In this document: one piece after another, positions 6,427 to 12,476 of the stretch
How the letters are laid out: the number at the start of each line of letters is the position of its first letter
Position numbering within the stretch: position 1 is the stretch's first letter
Origin: a virus
Strand: one strand, 5' to 3'
DNA: 22,727 bases
IMG/VR virus record: IMGVR_UViG_3300044843_000244
Coordinates: 1-22,727 of that record
Made by a program: the position numbers and the translations under genes
Notes under the pieces: model-generated
Database searches by the model: none
Told to the model about the DNA's origin: nothing
Seen by the model: only the letters and a program-made list of their open reading frames with translations

Positions 6427-6628
6427 CCTGCTCCTCTATCCAATTTTCGTAACCCCAGATTTCTATCGGGTGAAAACCGCATCGAATAGCGTACGCATCC
6501 GCTTGCTCGTATGTTAATCCTTCTAATTTAGCTCTTTTCAAAACTGTATGTCGAGCTCTAACGACCTCTCTAAATTCCCGCCAAGGTCTGTTATATTTTT
6601 CTACTAATGGCTCTATGGGAAATCTCAT
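6419..6628 (-). CDS. Small helix-turn-helix-like protein (69 aa)
   Basis: A 69-aa protein that couples to the upstream gene by ATGA and overlaps the RusA-like gene by 8 nt. The C-terminal half, with G-L-T-Y-E-Q-A-D-A-Y-A-I-R-C-G-F-H-P-I-E-I-W, has the spacing of small actinophage DNA-binding proteins that end in a x-x-H-P-x-x-x-W motif and carry a helix-turn-helix. The N-terminal half is strongly basic, and no clear recognition helix is obvious there. A DNA-binding accessory to recombination or a small regulator is likely, but the function is not established. Confidence 0.5.
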   Translation of the reverse strand: MRFPIEPLVEKYNRPWREFREVVRARHTVLKRAKLEGLTYEQADAYAIRCGFHPIEIWGYENWIEEQDE

Positions 6629-7281
6629 TTATACAGCCTTTGTTGGTCTTGTGCTTTTGTTAGCTTCTCAATTAAATCAGATGCTTGTTTTTGTGTTAAA
6701 TCTTTTACTGAAATTACTCCATACGATTTTAATAATTTCTGCGAAAATTCGCCGTCGTCCTCTAATCCTGCAATTTCTCTACGCTGTATTTGTATTTTCT
6801 GTACTTGTTTTTCGCTAGCTCTTTTAGGCTGTTCCTCGTCTCTGCTCTGCCAGCCTAAATCATATTCCCTCACCTCCTCTACTTTATTATTTGATTTTCC
6901 CGCTTGTCTTTCTTTTGCTGCTATAATTTCCTCAGCTGACGCTATTCCCTTCTTTGTATCTGCTGCTAATACTGCTACTATTGCTCTACCCCAGGCTGAT
7001 GTTTCGCAAACCATTGCCTCTGAGTCTCTTGTAAATGGTGTCCGTCCAGGAAATAATTCCCATGCTATACCTATACCAGGTTTTGTATCCTCTGGGCTTC
7101 TATACGCACATGCGACATACTGTAAATATGTCTTATCTGCTATTTGTATAATCTTTATAGGTTCGTATAAATCAGCAGGCTGTAAGCTGCCTTCTGGGTG
7201 CTTAGCTCTAAATTCGGCTATTCTTGTTGCAACATCGATATAATCTTTTGCCCATTCTCTTGGTGTATTTTGTGTAGTCAT
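6625..7281 (-). CDS. Putative single-strand annealing protein (ERF/Rad52-like)
   Basis: A 218-aa protein. Residues about 8-130 contain V-A-T-R-I-A-E-F-R-A-K-H-P-E-G-S-L, a beta-rich segment, and S-E-A-M-V-C-E-T-S-A-W-G-R-A-I-V-A, which resembles the E-T-S-A-x-G-R-A signature of phage ERF-type annealing proteins and related actinophage proteins. The second half is charged and helical, with a Q-K-I-Q-I-Q-R-R-E-I region. Such proteins anneal complementary single strands during recombination. Position next to RusA and a helicase supports this. The start at 7281 is preceded by the conserved leader TAAGTGCTAAAAG at 25 nt, suggesting its own promoter. The family call rests on one motif plus context and could be wrong. 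Confidence 0.5.
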   Translation of the reverse strand: MTTQNTPREWAKDYIDVATRIAEFRAKHPEGSLQPADLYEPIKIIQIADKTYLQYVACAYRSPEDTKPGIGIAWELFPGRTPFTRDSEAMVCETSAWGRAIVAVLAADTKKGIASAEEIIAAKERQAGKSNNKVEEVREYDLGWQSRDEEQPKRASEKQVQKIQIQRREIAGLEDDGEFSQKLLKSYGVISVKDLTQKQASDLIEKLTKAQDQQRLYK

Positions 7282-7306
7282 GTTTTATATCGTTATCAAC
7301 TTTCCG

Positions 7307-7319
7307 CTTTTAGCACTTA
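7307..7319 (-). promoter_or_regulatory. Conserved leader motif, copy B (TAAGTGCTAAAAG)
   Basis: Identical over 13 bases to copy A at 138-150, and 25 nt before the ATG at 7281. The region just before the start (GATAACGATATAAAACATG) also matches copy A (GATAACAATATAAACATG), so most of the roughly 40-nt leader is conserved between two unrelated genes. It lies in the 71-nt gap after the 197-aa gene, where a new transcript could begin. Confidence 0.5.
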
Positions 7320-7352
7320 AACTTTTCGCCCAATTTAAAAAAGCGGGGGTAC

Positions 7353-7946
7353 TTATTTATAAAACATATTTAAATCTTTTAAAACTTCTTTTGTAATCTT
7401 ATAATATCTATATATAATACGCGGATTTATTGAATTAATCGATTTACTTATATGATATATCTTTCTTATCCCTCTAAATGTCTGCTGGATTAACATAACT
7501 CTATCTATTAAAATATCTTTGTGATATTGTTCCAATCCTAATAATTCCTCTAAAAATAATCTTTCGTCGCTATTTACTTTGTAAAAATCTAATACATCTT
7601 TTGGCTTTTTACCGTCTTTTATATCATAAATTATATTTCGTAAATATGCTGGTGTCGTTTCGCCTATCCAGTTATTTTGGCAGTTTATTGCCATTGATAA
7701 AAACGGATAATCCTCTAAATGTCTTTGTCCACAGGCTACAGCGAGCATTTTAGGCGGTAATATATCGAAATCGGGTAATATTGCCCTAACTACTCTTAAA
7801 GCGTGCCTATTCGCCTGTAATGCGATATCTGGGGGCATTGTAGCGGTATCCTCTAACCTCTCTATAATATTAAATAATGCCTCGTCTCCTATCGGTAAAT
7901 CTGGGGCAAAATGTATTAATATCTCTTTTATAGGTATCTCGTTCAT
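7353..7946 (-). CDS. Hypothetical protein (197 aa)
   Basis: A 197-aa protein that starts by ATGA overlap with the WhiB gene. The N-terminal half is acidic (F-A-P-D-L-P-I-G-D-E-A-L, P-P-D-I-A-L-Q-A-N-R-H). The C-terminal half is helical and becomes basic and aromatic (R-G-I-R-K-I-Y-H-I-S-K-S, R-I-I-Y-R-Y-Y-K-I-T-K-E). No membrane segment, metal site or catalytic motif is evident, and I do not recognise the family. Coupling to WhiB suggests co-expression. It ends just before the conserved leader motif at 7307-7319. Confidence 0.6.
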   Translation of the reverse strand: MNEIPIKEILIHFAPDLPIGDEALFNIIERLEDTATMPPDIALQANRHALRVVRAILPDFDILPPKMLAVACGQRHLEDYPFLSMAINCQNNWIGETTPAYLRNIIYDIKDGKKPKDVLDFYKVNSDERLFLEELLGLEQYHKDILIDRVMLIQQTFRGIRKIYHISKSINSINPRIIYRYYKITKEVLKDLNMFYK

Positions 7947-8170
7947 TTTTTAACCTTTAATTTAGCTCTATCTTTTGCTAATAAACCGCCCCAAATACCT
8001 ACTCTAAGCGGGTCGCCTGCCTCAAAATTTAACGCGTAATCTAAACATTCCTTTTTTACGGGGCAACTAAAACATAAACTTTTTTGCTTTTCTCTATCCT
8101 CTGTATTTCTACGATTGAAAAATAGCTCTAAACCTACCCCTTTACAGGCTGCCCTGCTTTTCCAACTCAT
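7943..8170 (-). CDS. WhiB-family iron-sulfur transcription regulator
   Basis: A 75-aa WhiB-like protein. Four cysteines bind a 4Fe-4S cluster in the family and are all present: C9, C33, C36 and C42 (C-x23-C-x2-C-x5-C). They are followed by the turn G58-I-W-G-G62 and a basic tail (K-D-R-A-K-L-K-V-K-K). WhiB proteins bind region 4 of the primary sigma factor and regulate transcription, and phage WhiB proteins (for example from mycobacteriophage TM4) can interfere with host WhiB function. This gene is the strongest host marker in the window because the family is essentially actinobacterial. It lies between the lysis genes and the replication genes, coupled by ATGA to the unknown 197-aa gene. The same phage also encodes a sigma factor. 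Confidence 0.95.
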   Translation of the reverse strand: MSWKSRAACKGVGLELFFNRRNTEDREKQKSLCFSCPVKKECLDYALNFEAGDPLRVGIWGGLLAKDRAKLKVKK

Positions 8171-8201
8171 ATTTTATTTATGTGCGTTAAATAGGGGACG
8201 A

Positions 8202-8702
8202 TTATAATAATTGCTGTATAAGTTTCTTACAATCTGGGCATAACTTTTTGATTTCTTGTTTATTTAGTTTTATATCCGTTTTAGCTACTGGAAACTCTAT
8301 ATTAAATGGTTTATTATCATTATCACCTAATTTTGTAAAACTAATATGTATATGCGAAAAATGCGGGTTCGTACCCTTATAAGGTCTCCAAATCCAAAAA
8401 CCTATACTACCACTTGCTATTTTTTTATTATGAATTATATAAGAAATTCTTTTATCTCCATTTTTAGCTGCTAATCTTATCGCCTCTGCTAACTCCCAAC
8501 TATCGACATTTTTTGCTAAGTCAGCGTCTATATCGACAGCCCTAACTATTCCATTTTTAGGGTCTGGGTTATGGTCGCTCTTTTGTGTAACATGCTTTTT
8601 ATCGCCTATCCAACCGTCGCTATCTTTCTTACGATTTGGGTATTTCTTGTTTATCTGGTCTCTTAATTTAGCTCCTGCTAAACTTAATTTTGCTCTTGGC
8701 AT
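8202..8702 (-). CDS. Endolysin, M15-like peptidoglycan peptidase
   Basis: A 166-aa cell-wall hydrolase. The catalytic domain shows S42-D-H-N-P-D47, A-V-D57-I-D59 and the late P-H-F-S-H-I-H-I-S (H114, H117, H119). This is the order of zinc ligands in M15-type peptidases (H...D...HxH), which cut the peptide cross-links of peptidoglycan. W-R-P-Y-K-G-T-N-P-H just before the last histidines is also typical of actinophage lysins of this class. There is no signal peptide, so a holin is needed for export. The C-terminal tail is short and basic with C-P-D-C and is too small for a full wall-binding domain. The start is supported by GAGGAGAGAG 4-6 nt upstream. Confidence 0.87.
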   Translation of the reverse strand: MPRAKLSLAGAKLRDQINKKYPNRKKDSDGWIGDKKHVTQKSDHNPDPKNGIVRAVDIDADLAKNVDSWELAEAIRLAAKNGDKRISYIIHNKKIASGSIGFWIWRPYKGTNPHFSHIHISFTKLGDNDNKPFNIEFPVAKTDIKLNKQEIKKLCPDCKKLIQQLL

Positions 8703-8827
8703 ATTTCTCTCTCCTCTTTCTTTATTATATTTCTTTTGTATTCTTTTTTACTTGGTTTATAACTTGCTGCGTTACTTCGTCTTAATTCTTGTATCCTTCT
8801 AATCTCGTCTTTAGTTTTCGCTATCAT
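8684..8827 (-). CDS. Possible small basic protein (47 aa) in lysis region
   Basis: A 47-codon frame opens inside the end of the putative holin gene (17-nt overlap) and closes 19 nt into the endolysin. It fills the only gap in this block. The product would be very basic and helical (K-D-E-I-R-R-I-Q-E-L-R-R-S, K-K-E-Y-K-R-N-I-I-K-K-E-E-R). GAGG precedes the ATG but at only 3 nt. The continuous frame in a compact genome supports it, but AT-rich sequence produces such frames by chance. Confidence 0.3.
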   Translation of the reverse strand: MIAKTKDEIRRIQELRRSNAASYKPSKKEYKRNIIKKEEREICQEQN

Positions 8828-9125
8828 CGTCCTCAATTTCCTCGTTATTATTTATTTCCTCTTGTTCGAAATGCCATGCTCTATGTTGCGTTAAATCGTT
8901 TTCAATTCTATTGATTGAATAATTTAAATTCTCTAATGTATCTGAAACCTCATCTATAACTTCTATTAATTTTTTCTGTCCAGGTACTCTATGATTTACC
9001 GCACTATTTACTTCTGTAATAGGTTTTTCTAATCTCTTTGCTCTCCGATAAGCTGCCGCTGCCATAATTGTTGGCGGTACTGCTCCTATTAATGCTATAA
9101 TAATTTGTGTTACTAATTCGCTCAT
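8811..9125 (-). CDS. DUF2746-like membrane protein, putative holin
   Basis: A 104-aa protein with one N-terminal transmembrane segment (about residues 5-26, L-V-T-Q-I-I-I-A-L-I-G-A-V), a basic turn (Y-R-R-A-K-R), a coiled-coil region (about 55-82) and an acidic, disordered tail. The H-R-A-W-H-F-E-Q segment matches the H-x-x-W-H ending of DUF2746-type actinophage proteins that often sit beside endolysins. It overlaps the tail gene upstream by ATGA and is followed by the endolysin, so a lysis role (holin or lysis accessory) is likely. A second holin candidate is at 471-680. Confidence 0.65.
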   Translation of the reverse strand: MSELVTQIIIALIGAVPPTIMAAAAYRRAKRLEKPITEVNSAVNHRVPGQKKLIEVIDEVSDTLENLNYSINRIENDLTQHRAWHFEQEEINNNEEIEDDDSEN

Positions 9126-11650
9126 GTTAAAATAACCTCGTATGTGTAGGCTCCGTTTATTGCTCCCCCTGAACCTGTAAATTCGTGTGCACTAAATCTA
9201 ATCTTATTTGGTTCAATTTCTCTAGGAGCTCCTATAAAATCTGCTGAATTAACCGCCGTTGTATTATCTGTATAAATATATGATGTACTAGTTAAATTAT
9301 TAGATGCTAACGAAATTCTATTAGTACCCGATACATCTCTAACACATGTAATTAAATGTAATCCTGAATTTGAAATGGTGTATCCGTACGGTTTTCTTGG
9401 GTCTGTACCCCATTCTATTCCTGTTAAATATGTTGTTGTAATTCCAGTATTATTATTAAAATAATTTATAGCTACTTCATCTGGCGTGCTTGGTGTATAT
9501 TGCGTTAAATAATAAAAACCTTCTGCTCTAACTACCTGCTTAGGGTCGTTACCTTCTCTACCAGTACTATTTAATAAAAATATATTTGTTTCATAATTCC
9601 ATGCGAAATTACCCGTATTCGAACTATTTTTATAATAATATCTATATGGCTCTCCTGAACCTGAATTATTATATTGTAAAACTAATTGACCGTCTCCCGC
9701 TGCCATCCTCACTGATGTATTCGCTACAGTTGTGCTTAATCCTAAACCTAAATCCCCTCTGCCAACTGGTGCTGTATCGTTAGGTCCCATACTATAAAAA
9801 GGACCTCCTGCTACAGGGCTTGTTCCTGCTGAATATATCCACAACCACTCATTACTATAATCAAATGCTATATCTTGTATATCGTCTGCCGAGTTAAATG
9901 CTGTTGTCCAAATTCCTGTGTTAGGGTCTCTCACTTCTATATGGTCATCACCATCTATTAATATTATTCTACCATTACTTAATAAATAACTAGCTCTTGT
10001 AAAAACTGCTGACGAAAATGTATTAATATCGGGTGCATTTAATGTAAAACTAGATGCTAAATTTCTACTAAATCCATAAAATGTATCTGGCGTAATAGTT
10101 CCATAATTAGGACCTAAAATAGCGTCTGCTCCTGCACCTAAATTTCCTGCTAAATCATATAAATCTCCCCTACCACCTTCGACATTTATATTACCTTGAA
10201 ATCCGTTAGGTAAATTATCTGTTCGTAATGGAAACCCTGTAGATAATACTCCAATAGGCTGATTAACTGGCGTAATAGCTCCTGACCTTTCCGTAACTCC
10301 AAAAACTATTATTGTATCTGGTGTATTTGGGTCGTTATCTGTCTGTAATAATGCTACTACATCGTCCCCTACTCCTAAATAAAAACCTGTCGTATTAGTA
10401 AACTCTAATGCATTATCTGGGTCTAATAATGGAAAATCTGCCGTACCTTCTCCTAATAAATTATCGTATGTTACTACCGTACCATTATATATATCTGAAC
10501 CTGCTCCTAAATCTCCCTGACCATTTAAATCCGTACTAGCCGCTGACGCATCAAAATTACCGTCTGCTGTTTTAGCTTCTTGTCTATCTATTAATCTTTT
10601 TAATCTTTCCTCTAATGCTGCTTTTACTGTTCCTAATTCAGGTACTATTCTAACCGAACCGTCGTCTTGTTCGGATAATGTAATAGCTCTAATTCTTAAT
10701 TTTGTCCTTGTTCCTAATTTATCTACTAACCATACCCAATCGCCTATTTCAAAATCTATATATGGCTGAGGTCCATCGTTCGTTAATTCTGTCGTTGCTC
10801 CACTAGTAGGGTCGTCTGATAAATCTAACATTCTACTAATTGCTAAATCTGCTGTTACGCTATCTTGAATATTTGTTAATGATAAAAAAGTTTCGTTCCT
10901 TCCATAACTTGATATTGAGGACGGTCTAGTAGCTGTTTTAATATTATTATCTCCCCATACTACTACTGCTGCGTTTTTAACAGGTCCTTGTGTTTCTCTT
11001 TGATATTCTAATAATGTATCGCCTATTCTTAAATTTAATGGATTATCCCCTACTGTTTTATCCGTACCTCTGGTAATATAATAATTTAAACTTAAATCAG
11101 GCTTTACCCAAATATCTACAGCCATTTCGCCATGCCTTCTAGCTACTTCTGCTAAATTATTACCTAACTTTTCCTCTATCGTTAATGTTTCATTAGCTGT
11201 AAAATTTACTCCGTTGCTATCTTGTGTATTTGTAAAGGTCTTACTCATACCCGCTAATGCACCTCTGGTCTGGGCTTCTGTAAATAATTCTCCCATAATA
11301 TAACCTACGGTTTTATCTATATAATTTCTATCGCTCGTATATATAACTGCATTACCTAATAATGACCTAACGCCCCTACCGTTTATTTTTACTAAATTTG
11401 TTTCGTCTCCGTCTGCTTTACTTATCTTTTCTATAACGCCTGCAAAAACATAATCGTCTGAATTTTCTCCATAACTAAACTTAACTATTTGCCCTACCTG
11501 TACTGTAGATGCTTCCTCCTCTGGTATTGATAAACTAAACGAACCTTCTCCTATTAATTCATCTGTAAATTCTTTATTCGTTGAATTAACAAACGAGGAT
11601 AATCTCGTACTACCTGACGAATTAAATAAATCTGCGTGTAAAAAATTCAT
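9122..11650 (-). CDS. Tail hub / receptor-binding protein (minor tail)
   Basis: An 842-aa protein. Residues about 1-350 resemble the tail-hub family known from siphovirus ReqiPepy6 gp37 (G-S-F-S-L-S-I-P-E-E-E, V-K-I-N-G-R-G-V-R-S-L-L, repeated beta strands). A linker with G-Q-G-D-L-G-A-G and small beta domains follows (about 385-460). From about 540 to the end is a long beta-rich, aromatic region with repeating blade-like units (D-G-D-D-H-I-E-V-R-D-P-N-T-G, I-A-F-D-Y-S-N-E-W-L-W-I-Y) suggesting a propeller-like host-binding head. It follows the distal tail protein with 1 nt between them and overlaps the DUF2746-like gene. It probably forms the tip that contacts the cell. The hub call is by length, order and similarity, and the receptor-binding part is inference. 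Confidence 0.7.
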   Translation of the reverse strand: MNFLHADLFNSSGSTRLSSFVNSTNKEFTDELIGEGSFSLSIPEEEASTVQVGQIVKFSYGENSDDYVFAGVIEKISKADGDETNLVKINGRGVRSLLGNAVIYTSDRNYIDKTVGYIMGELFTEAQTRGALAGMSKTFTNTQDSNGVNFTANETLTIEEKLGNNLAEVARRHGEMAVDIWVKPDLSLNYYITRGTDKTVGDNPLNLRIGDTLLEYQRETQGPVKNAAVVVWGDNNIKTATRPSSISSYGRNETFLSLTNIQDSVTADLAISRMLDLSDDPTSGATTELTNDGPQPYIDFEIGDWVWLVDKLGTRTKLRIRAITLSEQDDGSVRIVPELGTVKAALEERLKRLIDRQEAKTADGNFDASAASTDLNGQGDLGAGSDIYNGTVVTYDNLLGEGTADFPLLDPDNALEFTNTTGFYLGVGDDVVALLQTDNDPNTPDTIIVFGVTERSGAITPVNQPIGVLSTGFPLRTDNLPNGFQGNINVEGGRGDLYDLAGNLGAGADAILGPNYGTITPDTFYGFSRNLASSFTLNAPDINTFSSAVFTRASYLLSNGRIILIDGDDHIEVRDPNTGIWTTAFNSADDIQDIAFDYSNEWLWIYSAGTSPVAGGPFYSMGPNDTAPVGRGDLGLGLSTTVANTSVRMAAGDGQLVLQYNNSGSGEPYRYYYKNSSNTGNFAWNYETNIFLLNSTGREGNDPKQVVRAEGFYYLTQYTPSTPDEVAINYFNNNTGITTTYLTGIEWGTDPRKPYGYTISNSGLHLITCVRDVSGTNRISLASNNLTSTSYIYTDNTTAVNSADFIGAPREIEPNKIRFSAHEFTGSGGAINGAYTYEVILT

Positions 11651-11651
11651 A

Positions 11652-12476
11652 TTATAAATATACCGCCTTAAAACTAATAGTCATCGCTACGCTTGCTCCG
11701 CCAGGTCTTTGTACTCTTAAATTATTTGTTCCTGCTTTTAATGGCATCCAAAATGGCGTCCCACCTGTCGTTATTTTCCCCGAAACATTTGTAGCTCCGT
11801 CGGTTGCTTGAAATATCGGGCTAATAATTGTTAAACCTGTATTTATCGGATAATTATAAACTAAACTTGCTCCTGTCGTATTATTTGTAATCGTTAAACT
11901 ATTTGCTGCACCAGGTATCGTAAAAGTAACTCCATAATTATCTGCTGTACCAGGAACTCCTATATTAAATGTCTCGTCGTTATCAACCCATTGATTAATT
12001 GTAGTAGTTGTCGTATCTCGTAATACGCCTGCTGGTATCTCTACTGTAATTACTCCTCTTGCGGTCGTTGGTGATAATCTTTCTATATCTAAATTAGGTT
12101 TTGTCTGACATACTGCCTCTAAATCGGTTGTAGTTCTATGATATGTTAATAATCTTGTTAAATCATTTGGCTGATATGGATTAAATAACGCTTTCTTTAA
12201 TAAATCTAAATTGTATTGTAATCCTTCTCTTGCATCTGAATAAACTGTACCGTCTGGGGCTTTGTTACCATAAATAATAATAGGTATATTAACTATTTTT
12301 TGGTCGATAATTCTAGCTCTAACAAATGCTCCAGGTCTGCGTGGTATAACTAAACTTTGTCCTCTTGTTTCTACTCCGTTATTTAATTCGTCTAAATTTA
12401 ATGTCTGCCAGGCTGGTGTAGATAATGGAACTCCGTCTATATCTATATATTCGTCTGATGTTATGATATAACTCAT
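11652..12476 (-). CDS. Distal tail protein (Dit-like minor tail protein)
   Basis: A 274-aa beta-rich tail protein. It starts D-E-Y-I-D-I-D-G-V-P-L-S-T-P-A-W and has R-G-Q-S-L-V-I-P-R-R-P-G-A-F with strands around R-A-R-I-I-D-Q-K-I-V-N-I-P-I-I, a pattern common to distal tail proteins of siphoviruses that connect the tail tube to the tip. The second half looks like a carbohydrate-binding-like beta domain. It starts by ATGA overlap with the tape measure gene and is followed by the hub protein, the usual gene order. Confidence is by position and fold impression. Confidence 0.72.
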   Translation of the reverse strand: MSYIITSDEYIDIDGVPLSTPAWQTLNLDELNNGVETRGQSLVIPRRPGAFVRARIIDQKIVNIPIIIYGNKAPDGTVYSDAREGLQYNLDLLKKALFNPYQPNDLTRLLTYHRTTTDLEAVCQTKPNLDIERLSPTTARGVITVEIPAGVLRDTTTTTINQWVDNDETFNIGVPGTADNYGVTFTIPGAANSLTITNNTTGASLVYNYPINTGLTIISPIFQATDGATNVSGKITTGGTPFWMPLKAGTNNLRVQRPGGASVAMTISFKAVYL

